A stretch of 64,000 nt of DNA from Paeniglutamicibacter antarcticus (GTDB lineage Bacteria > Actinomycetota > Actinomycetes > Actinomycetales > Micrococcaceae), in the NCBI RefSeq assembly GCF_900010755.1, contig NZ_CZJT01000110.1, positions 124,001 to 188,000 of the forward strand, given 5' to 3'. Under the pieces are notes generated by a model, which was not told where the DNA came from, searched no databases, and saw only the letters and a program-made list of their open reading frames with translations. The first letter of the stretch is position 1; each line of letters begins with the position of its first letter. Below are positions 25,946-34,849 of the stretch, piece after piece. Made by a program: the position numbers and the translations under genes.

Positions 25946-27784
25946 TTAGTAGCCGCGGTTGCCCGAGGCCGGCGCAGAGGCGCGACGCGGGCCGCGCGAG
26001 CGAGCACCGGCACCGCCACGGCTGGCGCCGTTTGCTGCTTCAACCTTCGAAGCACCCAGTGCTTCGCCAACAGTGTTTCCGCTACGCGGGCGGGAACCGG
26101 CGCTGGCGCCCTGGCGCTGGCCCGAGTTGTTGCGTGCCGCAGCCGAGCCACGGCCTGCACCGGCACCGCGGCGGGCTACGTCGCGGTCATCGCCACGTGA
26201 GTCCTGGCGCATGTCCGCGCGACGGTCCGAACGGTTTTCCGTGCGTCCCTCGGTACGGCGCTCGCCACCACGGCCTGCCGAAGCTGCGCTGCCGCGGCCG
26301 TCGTTGCTGCGGCCGCCACGGCTGGCGCCCGGTGCTGCATAGCCGCGGCCTTCGCCACGGTTTTCACTGCGGCGCTCACCACCACCGCTGTTGCGGGTCG
26401 AGGAAGCTGCACTGCCACGGTTCTCGGTACGACGCTCACCACGGTTGTCATCGCGGTTGCGCTGGCCTTCGCCACCGTTACCCCGTGCCGGAGCGGCAAC
26501 CTTGGCGGTGCCACGTCCGCCACGACGGCGGCCACGGCCACCGGCTGCGTCGGAATCCGTGAGAGTGTCCTTGCGGACCGCTGCAGTGCTGCGCAACTGC
26601 GGGGCAACATAGGCAACGGGCTCGGCGATGGCGCCTACGACGTCCATGACGACCTTGGCGTTCGGGGTTACCTTGACCATCGGCACCTTCAGGCCAGCGG
26701 CCTTCATCAGTGACTTGACGTCGCTCTGCTGGTCCGGAGTCGCAATGGTGACGACGGTTCCGTCCGAACCCGCGCGGGCGGTACGGCCCGAGCGGTGCAG
26801 GTAGGCCTTGTGCTCGGCCGGCGGATCAATGTGAACAACCAGTTCAACACCGTCAACGTGGACGCCACGGGCGGCAACGTCGGTGGCAACCAGCACGCGG
26901 GCATCCCCTGCGGAGAAGGCAGCAAGATTGCGGTCACGGGCGTTCTGGCTCAGGTTGCCGTGCAAGTCAACGGTCGGGATGCCGCACTTTGTCAGCCACA
27001 CTGCCATCTTCTTGGCGTGGTGCTTGGTGCGCATGAACATGATGCGGCGACCGGAGCCCGAGGCCAAGGTGCGGATCAGTTCCTTCTTGTCGTCGTTGGA
27101 CACCAGGAACACGTGGTGTTCCATGGTGTTCACTGCTGCCTGCGGGGCATCGACCGAGTGGACCGTCGGGTTGGACAGGTATCGCTGGACCAGCTTGTCC
27201 ACGCCGTTGTCCAAGGTTGCGGAGAAGAGCATGTGCTGGATGCCGCGCGGGGCCTGGTCCAGGATGCGCTTGACGACCGGCAGGAAGCCGAGGTCGGCCA
27301 TGTGGTCGGCCTCGTCCAGCACGGAAACCTCAATGCGGGAAAGGTCGGCAACGCGCTGCTTGAGCAGGTCCTCGAGGCGGCCCGGGCAAGCGATGAGGAT
27401 GTCAACGCCGGCGTTAAGGTCCTTCTCCTGGCGAAGCTGCGAAACCCCACCGAAGACAACTGCGGTGCGCAGGTCGAAGGACTCGGCCAGCGGCTCGACA
27501 ACGCGTGCGATCTGGGTTGCCAGTTCGCGGGTTGGTGCCATGATCAGGGCGCGCGGGAAGCGGGCCTTGCGTGGCTTGGGGTCGGCCGCGAGGCGGGCAA
27601 CCACCGGAAGGGAGAACGCCAGGGTCTTGCCGGAACCGGTCTGACCGCGACCGAGCACGTCACCACCCTTGAGGGTGGTGGGCAGGGTTGCTTCCTGGAT
27701 GGGGAATGCCGATTCGATTCCTTGGGCCGCGAGGACCTCTGCAAGGATTGCGGGCACGCCAAGGGAAGTGAATGAAGGACTCAC
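25946..27784 (-). CDS. DEAD-box RNA helicase with long RGG-like tail
   Basis: The 612-residue protein has the N-terminal Q motif (FTSLGVP, FPIQEATLP), Walker A GRGQTGSGKT near 49, PTRELATQI, DEAD box VLDEADHM near 168, motif III SAT, and C-terminal motifs including HRSGRTARAGSDG near 325. From about residue 425 it is low-complexity, rich in Arg, Gly, Asn and Glu (GGRGRRRGGRG, many NRG and RRTE repeats), likely a disordered RNA-binding tail. RhlE/CshA-like roles in ribosome assembly or cold adaptation are inferred. I chose GTG at 27784 because helicase homology starts there; the ATG at 27898 adds unrelated residues. Confidence 0.92.
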   Translation of the reverse strand: MSPSFTSLGVPAILAEVLAAQGIESAFPIQEATLPTTLKGGDVLGRGQTGSGKTLAFSLPVVARLAADPKPRKARFPRALIMAPTRELATQIARVVEPLAESFDLRTAVVFGGVSQLRQEKDLNAGVDILIACPGRLEDLLKQRVADLSRIEVSVLDEADHMADLGFLPVVKRILDQAPRGIQHMLFSATLDNGVDKLVQRYLSNPTVHSVDAPQAAVNTMEHHVFLVSNDDKKELIRTLASGSGRRIMFMRTKHHAKKMAVWLTKCGIPTVDLHGNLSQNARDRNLAAFSAGDARVLVATDVAARGVHVDGVELVVHIDPPAEHKAYLHRSGRTARAGSDGTVVTIATPDQQSDVKSLMKAAGLKVPMVKVTPNAKVVMDVVGAIAEPVAYVAPQLRSTAAVRKDTLTDSDAAGGRGRRRGGRGTAKVAAPARGNGGEGQRNRDDNRGERRTENRGSAASSTRNSGGGERRSENRGEGRGYAAPGASRGGRSNDGRGSAASAGRGGERRTEGRTENRSDRRADMRQDSRGDDRDVARRGAGAGRGSAAARNNSGQRQGASAGSRPRSGNTVGEALGASKVEAANGASRGGAGARSRGPRRASAPASGNRGY

Positions 27785-28041
27785 GTGGTACTTTCTCTCA
27801 AAGCTTCGCACGACGGTTTCGACGCGCGTGGTCGCCGAAGAAAGAGAGAGCCTAGAATGGCGCAAAGCGCTCATGATGCTCACCGCGTTCAGGCACATGC
27901 TGGATGTGGAACTAGCGGCGGATCGGGAAATCTAATCTGTCGACGCATGGATCTTCGGCCATCGAAGCTGATCTTCGAGACTTACTGATCCACAAGTTTC
28001 AATCTTAGCAGTACCCCGACCGCCGCCGGACGAGAGATCCG
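27785..28041. other. leader region of the helicase gene
   Basis: About 250 bp separate the MMPL gene end from the helicase start, both on the minus strand. No gene or clear terminator is recognised. A long leader is common for cold-inducible helicases, but no cold-shock element can be shown here. Confidence 0.4.
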
Positions 28042-30189
28042 TTACTCTCGGCGTCCCAACTTGCTTGGCCACCACACGTGCCGGCCAATGTCATGCACGA
28101 GTGCCGGGACCAAGAAGGACCTGACCACCAAGGTGTCGAGCAGGACGCCGAAGGCCACGATGAATCCAAGTTGAACCAGGAACATGATCGGGATGATGCC
28201 CAGCGCGGCAAATGTTGCCGCCAACACCACTCCGGCGGAGGTAATGACCCCGCCGGTCACCGAAAGCCCGCGCAATACGCCGGCCCGGGTTCCGTGTGCC
28301 AAGGATTCCTCGCGCACCCGGGTCATCAAGAAGATGTTGTAATCGACGCCCAAGGCCACCAGGAAAACGAATCCAAAGAGCGGAACCGAGGGGTCGGCGC
28401 CAGGGAACTTGAAGATCCCGTTGAACACCCATGCCGAAACGCCCATCGCCGTTCCATAGGAAAGCACGGTGGTCGCGACCAGCAACAGCGGGGCAACGAC
28501 TGAGCGCAATAGCAGCATCAAGATCACCAAGATGGCACCCAAGACCAGCGGGATGATCTTCACCAGGTCTGCCTCGGCGGTGGTTGCCGTGTCACTGAGC
28601 GTTGCGGTGGTTCCGCCAACCAAGGACCCTGGATCCATGGCGTGGATGGCGGTCCGGAGCTCGCCAAGGGTTGCCTTGGCGGCATCCGAATCGGCAGCGT
28701 CGTCAAGGGTGATCGAAATCAGCGATTTACCCTCTACGACCTGGGGTTCGCGCCCCGCGGCCGCTATGGCGGGCCCGCCGTCGGGAGCCTGGATGTAAGC
28801 GGAAGCCACCCCTCCGAGCTTTTCGATTTTTGGAAGCGCGTCCGTGGCGGTGTCGCTGTCAATGATGGCGAAGGCCGGGCTGCCGGTGCCACCCGGGAAG
28901 TGCTCACCAAGGACCACTTGTCCGTCACGGGAATCGGTCTGTCCCAGAACCAGCTCGCTTTGCGGGACCCCGGATGCCTTGAACTGGGTCACTCCCAGTG
29001 CGCCAACCACCAGCAGGATGGCGGTGATGATCCAGATCGGGCGCGGATGGCGTCCAACGAATTTTGCAATGTTTCCCCAGAGGCCATCAGGGAGTTCCTC
29101 GGGACCCAGCGGGCGAGCGGGTTTTGGCATGAACGGCCAGTAGGCCGAACGCCCCAGCAGACCCAGCGCCGCGGGCAGGAAGGTCAGTGCCGCAATGATG
29201 GAGAAAACGATGCCGCTGGCGCCGATGGGACCCAACGCCTTGTTCGAATTCAGGTCGGAGAACAGCAGGCACAACAGGCCAACGGTCACGGTGCCGCCGG
29301 AGGCAAGGATCGGTTCAACCGATCGCTTCCAGGCAATCGTTGTTGCTTCCCATCGGTCGGCCCCGTGCGCCAGGGCCTCGCGGTGCCGGGCAACATACAG
29401 GAGCGAGTAGTCGGTGGCAGCGCCGATGACAAGAATCGAGAGGATTCCCTGGCTCTGCCCGTCCAGCCGGATCCAACCTTCCTTGGCCATGTAGTACACG
29501 GCAACGATCGCGGCGCACAACGCCGCGACGGAGGTGAACAGGACAACAAACGGCAAGAGGAACGAACGGTAGACCAGCAACAGGATCAGCAGGACCGCCA
29601 AGAGCGCCACTCCCAAAAGCACTCCGTCGATTCCGCCGAATGCCTCCACGAGATCCGCATTGAATCCGGCGGGGCCAGTCACGTAGGCACGGGTGCCCTC
29701 AGGGATTCGATCGGCCAATTCGGTGCGCAGCGTGTCAACGGCGTCGCCCGTTTCACCCGTGGAACTCAATGGAACCAACATCTGGGCCGCGAGACCGTCC
29801 TCCGAGGGGAAGGGGCCGGTGATCTGGCCGTCGAGGTCGGCAAGGTCGTTGAGGGAATCCGCCACCTTGGCGATGGCCTGCTGGTCCAGTTTCGTGTCAC
29901 CGGCAATGACCACCACTGCCGGAATGGCATCGGAAGTGCGGAATTTTGCCTGCCATTCAAGCGCGCGGGTGGCTTCCGCCGAGGCAGGCAGGAATGAGGC
30001 TTGGTCGTTGGTTTGGACGTCGCCCAGTTTCCCGAAGGTGGGCCCACCGACACCTGAAACGCCCAGCCAGACGATGACCAGGACCGCGGCAATCAGCGCA
30101 CGCACCTTGTTGCTGACCGGCCGCTTCCTTGCGCGTCCGGCTCGCCTCGTCCCATCGGTTTTCACGGAACCCGAAACATGCTTTTCCAC
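28042..30189 (-). CDS. MMPL-family RND transporter
   Basis: The 715-residue membrane protein has the two-fold MMPL architecture: first helix near 25-45, a large outer loop (QTNDQASFLP, DSLNDLADLDGQITGP), five helices including ATDYSLLYVARHREAL near 260, a second loop with SELVLGQTDSRDGQVVLGEH, and helices with LGVDYNIFLMTRVREE near 610. It probably exports lipids or drugs by proton drive. I chose GTG at 30189 (VEKHVSGSV, AGGA upstream) over the ATG at 30264. It is divergent from a MarR regulator, which probably controls it. Confidence 0.9.
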   Translation of the reverse strand: MEKHVSGSVKTDGTRRAGRARKRPVSNKVRALIAAVLVIVWLGVSGVGGPTFGKLGDVQTNDQASFLPASAEATRALEWQAKFRTSDAIPAVVVIAGDTKLDQQAIAKVADSLNDLADLDGQITGPFPSEDGLAAQMLVPLSSTGETGDAVDTLRTELADRIPEGTRAYVTGPAGFNADLVEAFGGIDGVLLGVALLAVLLILLLVYRSFLLPFVVLFTSVAALCAAIVAVYYMAKEGWIRLDGQSQGILSILVIGAATDYSLLYVARHREALAHGADRWEATTIAWKRSVEPILASGGTVTVGLLCLLFSDLNSNKALGPIGASGIVFSIIAALTFLPAALGLLGRSAYWPFMPKPARPLGPEELPDGLWGNIAKFVGRHPRPIWIITAILLVVGALGVTQFKASGVPQSELVLGQTDSRDGQVVLGEHFPGGTGSPAFAIIDSDTATDALPKIEKLGGVASAYIQAPDGGPAIAAAGREPQVVEGKSLISITLDDAADSDAAKATLGELRTAIHAMDPGSLVGGTTATLSDTATTAEADLVKIIPLVLGAILVILMLLLRSVVAPLLLVATTVLSYGTAMGVSAWVFNGIFKFPGADPSVPLFGFVFLVALGVDYNIFLMTRVREESLAHGTRAGVLRGLSVTGGVITSAGVVLAATFAALGIIPIMFLVQLGFIVAFGVLLDTLVVRSFLVPALVHDIGRHVWWPSKLGRRE

Positions 30190-30254
30190 ATTTTTCCTAT
30201 CGTCGCATCGGCGGTCTTCCCACCGCTGGCACAATGTATCTAGCCTAAATAGTA

Positions 30255-30269
30255 TTTCCATCATGGAAT
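30255..30269. promoter_or_regulatory. candidate MarR operator in the divergent promoter region
   Basis: TTTCCATCATGGAAT holds the dyad TTCCA-TCA-TGGAA between the MMPL and marR genes. Its position, 19 bases before the marR start, suits an autorepressor site. The assignment is from context only. Confidence 0.45.
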
Positions 30270-30287
30270 CATTGCAAGCTTGGAAGT

Positions 30288-30764
30288 ATGCTTAATGACA
30301 TGGACCCAACCGCCGCTCGAGAACTTGTACTTCTGCTCCAGCAGTTTGCGCAAGCTTCGGACCGTTATGTGGAATCCACCGGCGCCCGCCACCGAACCCA
30401 CCGAACCGACATGAATGCACTCTCCGCAATCATGCGCTTCGAACTGGAGGGCACCCCTCCGACCGCCGGCGACCTGGCCCGCGAACTAAGCCTTAGCTCG
30501 CCAGCAACCAGCGCATTGCTCGAGCGCCTCGAACGCAGCGGGCACATCGAACGCCAACGGATGGACAAGGACCGCAGGGTGGTGCGCATCCTGATGACGG
30601 CCAAGGCCAAGACCGATGGCCAGGCCATGTTCGGGCCATTGGCGACCAGCATGATGGAAGTCATCTCCGGTTATTCGGACCAGGAAATCGCCGTGGTCAC
30701 GCGGTTCATGCTTGATTCGGTCAACGGAATCAACAAGGCAGCCTCCATCGGCGCCGCCCCGTAG
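30288..30764 (+). CDS. MarR-family transcriptional regulator
   Basis: The 158-residue winged-helix protein has the MarR core: TAGDLARELSLSSPATSALL (helix-turn-helix, about residues 57-76), ERLERSGHIERQRMDKDRRVVRILMT (wing). MarR proteins are usually repressors relieved by small phenolic or lipophilic ligands. It is divergent from the MMPL exporter gene with ~100 bp between, pointing to local control. Met5 (30300) is an alternative start. Confidence 0.88.
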   Translation: MLNDMDPTAARELVLLLQQFAQASDRYVESTGARHRTHRTDMNALSAIMRFELEGTPPTAGDLARELSLSSPATSALLERLERSGHIERQRMDKDRRVVRILMTAKAKTDGQAMFGPLATSMMEVISGYSDQEIAVVTRFMLDSVNGINKAASIGAAP

Positions 30765-31012
30765 CATTCGCAGTGGCCTTGCCGCGGGACGCTCCCTGGG
30801 AGGGCATGTGCCCCCCTTCGCCGCCGCCTGCGGGAAAACCTCCGGCACCGGAAGTTCCCGCGGCATCGATGCCTTCGTGCTTTGCTGGGCAGGCGTTGCC
30901 ACGGCCTTTCTGTTGCCCGCATTTCCGTGGAAACGTGTGCTGGAATCTCACAGGCTGGGATGGCTCGTACCGCCATTCAAGATTGAAGTTGCCACTCACA
31001 TAAACTATTGCG

Positions 31013-31633
31013 GTGACTCTTTCCCTCTGGCTTTCCCTGCTTGGCGCCTCGACACTCATTAGCTTCACCCCCGGAGCCGGCGCCATCAACACCATGACCA
31101 ACTCGCTGAATTCGGGATTCAGGCGCTCCATGTGGGGCATCCTGGGCCAGCAAGCGGCGCTGCTGATCCACGTGGCCATCGTGGCTGCGGGCGTGGGCTT
31201 GCTGGTGTCACGCTCCCCCATGCTCTTCACCGGCATCCGTTATGCGGGCGCGGCCTACCTGGTCTACCTCGGTGTGCGGCTGATCCTCGCCAAGCCCCAG
31301 GGCACCGAAGAAATCGACATGAGCGGGAAGGAACCGGCGCTCAAGATGTTTACCCGCGGGCTGTGGGTCAATCTGCTCAACCCCAAGGCAATTGTCTTCT
31401 TCCTGGCCTTCACACCACAGTTCATCCGGCTCGACCAACCCGCGCTTCCCCAATACGCGGTTTTCATCACCACCATCGTGGTCATCGACATCCTTGTCAT
31501 GTGGCTTTTCTTCGCCGCAGCTGCCAAGAGTTTCAGTCGCTTCACCGCCACCGAACGCGGACAACGAATCCTCAACTTGGCGTTTGGAACGCTGTTTATT
31601 TTCGTCGCAGTGTTGCTGGTGTTCATCCACTAG
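31013..31633 (+). CDS. LysE-family translocator
   Basis: The 206-residue protein has about six helices and the LysE/RhtB signature STLISFTPGAGAINTMTNSL at residues 13-32, YAGAAYLVYLGVRLI near 77, and NLLNPKAIVFFLAF near 119. It exports amino acids or related compounds. The start is GTG. The 248 bp upstream, after the marR gene, shows no gene or clear terminator. Confidence 0.9.
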   Translation: MTLSLWLSLLGASTLISFTPGAGAINTMTNSLNSGFRRSMWGILGQQAALLIHVAIVAAGVGLLVSRSPMLFTGIRYAGAAYLVYLGVRLILAKPQGTEEIDMSGKEPALKMFTRGLWVNLLNPKAIVFFLAFTPQFIRLDQPALPQYAVFITTIVVIDILVMWLFFAAAAKSFSRFTATERGQRILNLAFGTLFIFVAVLLVFIH

Positions 31634-31725
31634 TTCCCGGCAAGTCGAGGGCACAATCCGATAACCTTCTGCGACCGGCGCGTTTGAGCCTGTCACTAGG
31701 CGCGCAAGGGTCTTAGACTGAATCC

Positions 31726-32235
31726 ATGTTTCGGATAATGACAGTGTGCACAGGCAATATTTGCCGCTCCCCCATGGCCGAGTACATGCTTCGCACAGCG
31801 TTAAGCGATGCAGGGATCACCGACGTCATGGTTGGATCGGCCGGCACCAGCAACGGGGAAGCTGGCAGCCCCGTTGATCCGCGCGCCGCAGCGATCCTTC
31901 AATCCCACGGCATCAACCCCGAAGGCCATGTGGCCGCGGCCATTGACCTGGACCGGATCGCAGACATGGACCTCCTGCTGGCCATGGACCAAGACCATTT
32001 CGAGGCCCTCGGAAAGCTTCTCCACGACGTGGCACCCGAGCAACGCCCGGAGCTGCGCATGATGCGTTCCTTCGACGCGTCCTTCGCCAACGTCCCGCTC
32101 GAAGAGCAGGGCATCTACGACCCGTGGTTCGGGGATTCCGCCGACTTCCGCCTCTGCTGGCAAATGATCAATGCTGCAATACCGGGTGTGCTCGACTACG
32201 TGCGCGCCCACACCATGCCTTCACGTGGCAACTAA
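31726..32235 (+). CDS. low molecular weight protein-tyrosine phosphatase
   Basis: The 169-residue protein has the catalytic loop CTGNICRS with Cys8 and Arg14, and the general-acid motif DPW (YDPWFGDS near 131). It should dephosphorylate protein tyrosines, often in cell-surface polysaccharide control. Its 3' end overlaps the chosen start of the kinase-PabB gene by 11 bp. Confidence 0.93.
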   Translation: MFRIMTVCTGNICRSPMAEYMLRTALSDAGITDVMVGSAGTSNGEAGSPVDPRAAAILQSHGINPEGHVAAAIDLDRIADMDLLLAMDQDHFEALGKLLHDVAPEQRPELRMMRSFDASFANVPLEEQGIYDPWFGDSADFRLCWQMINAAIPGVLDYVRAHTMPSRGN

Positions 32236-34267
32236 CCCCGCCTTGATCCTCGGCATTGACGGCCGCTCCGGGGCCGGCAAGAGCACTCTTGCCGCGGAGC
32301 TCGCCACCGAACTGCGTCGTCACCGCGAGGTAGCTGTGTTCCACCTTGAAGACATCTACCCGGGGTGGGACGGCCTTGCCGCCGGGATGGAATCCTACGT
32401 CAGAAATGTTTTGACGCCCTTGCGTCGGGGCCAGTGCGCAACTTGGGACACCTGGGACTGGGCGGCAAGCGCCCCCGGGACGCCGTCAACCCTCAGACCG
32501 GCACCGGTGATCATCATCGAGGGTGTCGGCGCCGGCTGCGCTGCTGCACGTGGGCTGCTCGATGCGCTGATCTGGGTTGAGGTGCCCGATGAAACCCGCA
32601 AGTCCCGTGCGCTCCACCGTGACGGGGAAGTCTTTGCCGCGCATTGGGACCGTTGGGCCGCCCAGGAAGAGTCCTACCTGCAATCGGATCCAGTCCCGAG
32701 TCACGCCCAGGTGCTCGTGAACAACAAGGCCGACGGCAGCGCACCAGGCCACACCCTTCGAGCGTTGAAGGCCTTGCCGGCAACCTACACGCTGTTGGCT
32801 CCCGAGCGCGCCGAAACCTCCGCCCGGCAACCAACACACCACAGCTTCCCGGGTTCCCCGGACACGGCAGCCCTCTTTGCTGCACTTTATGCGCACGAAG
32901 ACCATGCGATCCTGCTCGAATCCAGCAACCTGGCCTTCAGCGATCCGCAAGAACGCAACCGCTTCAGCATCATGGCCGCGGCAAACACCGAGCAAAGCGC
33001 TGTCTTCACGCATCGTGATGGGGCTGGCATCCTGCGCGAGGGCACTGCAACGGCACTGATCAACAGCGGATTCTTCAATTTTCTTGCCCAACACTGGGAT
33101 ACCGGTTCGTTGCTTCCAGAAACCGTGAAGCTGCCCTTTGTGCCAGGCTGGTTGGGCTATCTGGGGTACGAACTCAAGCGTGAAACCGGCGGAAGCGATA
33201 TCCGCGTGGATCCGGCGGATCCTGCCACGATTCCGGACGCTGCCCTTATCAGGCCCTCGGAAGTGATCATCCTTGACCACGGAACCCACACGGTCCACGT
33301 GCTAGGCGCTGTAGACGCCGACCCCGAGGCGTTTGTGTCAAGGGTTCACGACGCACTGGCAACGTTGCCCGATGCTGCGGCCGCACCCGCGGCACTGGTA
33401 CCCTCCCCGCACTTCATCTCCCACGATGACAGGGCAGGCTATCTGGAGAAGGTCCGTGCGGCCCAGGAACAAATCCGCCAGGGCAACAGCTACGAGGTCT
33501 GCCTGACAACCTCGCTGCACTCCACCGGTGTCGAATGCGACCCGTGGGAAAACTATCTGCGCTTACGTGCTGCGAATCCCGCCCCGTTTGCCCACTATCT
33601 GCGCTTTGGCCAAATGGCTGCGGCAAGCACGTCCCCGGAGCGATTCGTCTCGGTCACCCCTGATGGCTGGATGCGAGCCGAACCGATCAAGGGCACCCGG
33701 CCCCGCGGGGCAACCCCGGAAGCCGACCAGGCGCTGAAAGACGAATTGGTTTCTTCGCCCAAGGACCGGGCGGAGAACATCATGATCGTTGATCTATTGC
33801 GCAACGACCTTTCGCATTTTGCCGATCCGTCAACGTTGTCGGTTCCCCGGCTGTGCGCCATTGAAAGCTATGCCACGGTCCACCAAATGGTTTCGACGAT
33901 TGACGCAAAGCTGCTTCCGGGCGCGTCACGGGCCGAAGCCATCGCCGCGGCATTTCCTGCAGGTTCCATGACCGGGGCACCGAAAAAATCAACCATGGAA
34001 ATCCTTGACGTGCTTGAAGACGGCCGGGCCCGTGGGCTGTATTCGGGAGCTGTGGGCTACTTTTCGGCCACGGGTGCGGCCGACCTGTCGGTTGTCATCC
34101 GGACGCTTGTCATGGTCTGCACCCCCGGTTCCGATTCCTGGAACCTGAGTCTTGGAGTGGGCGGCGCCATCACCTCCGACTCCTCGCCCCAGGAAGAATG
34201 GGACGAGGTCCGCACCAAGGCCTTCGGTGTCCTCTCCGCCCTGGGGTCCGTGTTCCCCGCCAGCTGA
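32225..34267 (+). CDS. pabB: P-loop kinase-like domain fused to aminodeoxychorismate synthase component I
   Basis: The 680-residue protein joins two parts. Residues ~1-200 are a nucleotide-kinase-like P-loop domain: Walker A GRSGAGKST at 13-21, VFHLEDIYPGWDGL near 38 and IIIEGVGAGCAAARG near 96. Residues ~215-680 are a chorismate-binding enzyme with PIKGTRPRG near 487, where Lys rather than Ala marks PabB over TrpE, and GSMTGAPKKSTMEILD. The PabB half makes aminodeoxychorismate for folate. The kinase half has no known substrate. GTG at 32225 was chosen; ATG at 32171 is an alternative deeper inside the phosphatase gene. Confidence 0.88.
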   Translation: MATNPALILGIDGRSGAGKSTLAAELATELRRHREVAVFHLEDIYPGWDGLAAGMESYVRNVLTPLRRGQCATWDTWDWAASAPGTPSTLRPAPVIIIEGVGAGCAAARGLLDALIWVEVPDETRKSRALHRDGEVFAAHWDRWAAQEESYLQSDPVPSHAQVLVNNKADGSAPGHTLRALKALPATYTLLAPERAETSARQPTHHSFPGSPDTAALFAALYAHEDHAILLESSNLAFSDPQERNRFSIMAAANTEQSAVFTHRDGAGILREGTATALINSGFFNFLAQHWDTGSLLPETVKLPFVPGWLGYLGYELKRETGGSDIRVDPADPATIPDAALIRPSEVIILDHGTHTVHVLGAVDADPEAFVSRVHDALATLPDAAAAPAALVPSPHFISHDDRAGYLEKVRAAQEQIRQGNSYEVCLTTSLHSTGVECDPWENYLRLRAANPAPFAHYLRFGQMAAASTSPERFVSVTPDGWMRAEPIKGTRPRGATPEADQALKDELVSSPKDRAENIMIVDLLRNDLSHFADPSTLSVPRLCAIESYATVHQMVSTIDAKLLPGASRAEAIAAAFPAGSMTGAPKKSTMEILDVLEDGRARGLYSGAVGYFSATGAADLSVVIRTLVMVCTPGSDSWNLSLGVGGAITSDSSPQEEWDEVRTKAFGVLSALGSVFPAS

Positions 34268-34272
34268 CCTCC

Positions 34273-34303
34273 CCGTGGAGGTGCAGCCTGTGCATCTCCA
34301 CGG
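34273..34303 (+). terminator. terminator after pabB
   Basis: CCGTGGAGGTGCA (34273-34285) pairs with TGCATCTCCACGG (34291-34303) with one G-U pair and a 5-nt loop, 6 bases after the pabB stop. Confidence 0.75.
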
Positions 34304-34327
34304 AATGAAAACGCCTCGGGTCCTGTT

Positions 34328-34819
34328 ATGTACGTCATGGACATCCACAGCATTCCCATTTTGAAAATGGACGGAACCGAAACAAGCCTCGAGGATTACG
34401 CGCGGGATGTGGTGCTGGTCGTCAACGTGGCATCGCGCTGCGGCCTGGCCCCGCAATATGCGAAACTCGAAACTCTGCAACGTACCTACGGCGAGCGCGG
34501 GTTCACGGTGCTTGGTTTCCCCAGCAACCAGTTCCTCCAGGAACTGGGCAGCAACGAAGCCATCCAGGAATTCTGCTCCACCAGCTACGGGGTGACGTTC
34601 CCGGTCTTTGACCGGGTCAGGGTCAATGGCCGCAACGAGCACCCGCTGTACAAGGAACTGAAGAAGACCCCCGACTCCACCGGCAAGGCAGGGCGGGTCA
34701 CCTGGAATTTTGAGAAGTTCCTTCTCCTGCCCTCCGGAGAAGTCAAACGATTCAGGCCCAGGGTCGAGCCCGATGATCCCGCCGTCATCGCCGCCATCGA
34801 ATCCAACCTGCCCGGCTAG
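34328..34819 (+). CDS. glutathione peroxidase family protein (cysteine type)
   Basis: The 163-residue protein has the peroxidatic motif VNVASRCGLAPQY (Cys near 38, not selenocysteine), LGFPSNQF near 62 and WNFEKFL near 131. In actinobacteria such enzymes usually reduce peroxides with thioredoxin or mycothiol systems rather than glutathione. Met4 (34337) is an alternative start. It is convergent with the cardiolipin synthase gene. Confidence 0.92.
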   Translation: MYVMDIHSIPILKMDGTETSLEDYARDVVLVVNVASRCGLAPQYAKLETLQRTYGERGFTVLGFPSNQFLQELGSNEAIQEFCSTSYGVTFPVFDRVRVNGRNEHPLYKELKKTPDSTGKAGRVTWNFEKFLLLPSGEVKRFRPRVEPDDPAVIAAIESNLPG

Positions 34820-34849
34820 AGAACCCCGCAGGAAGACACCGAGTGCGGA

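Noticed and set aside
26000..26620. Repeated GC-rich units as a possible tandem repeat or CRISPR
   Set aside because: The repeats are irregular and encode the Arg/Gly-rich helicase tail; no spacer-repeat structure.
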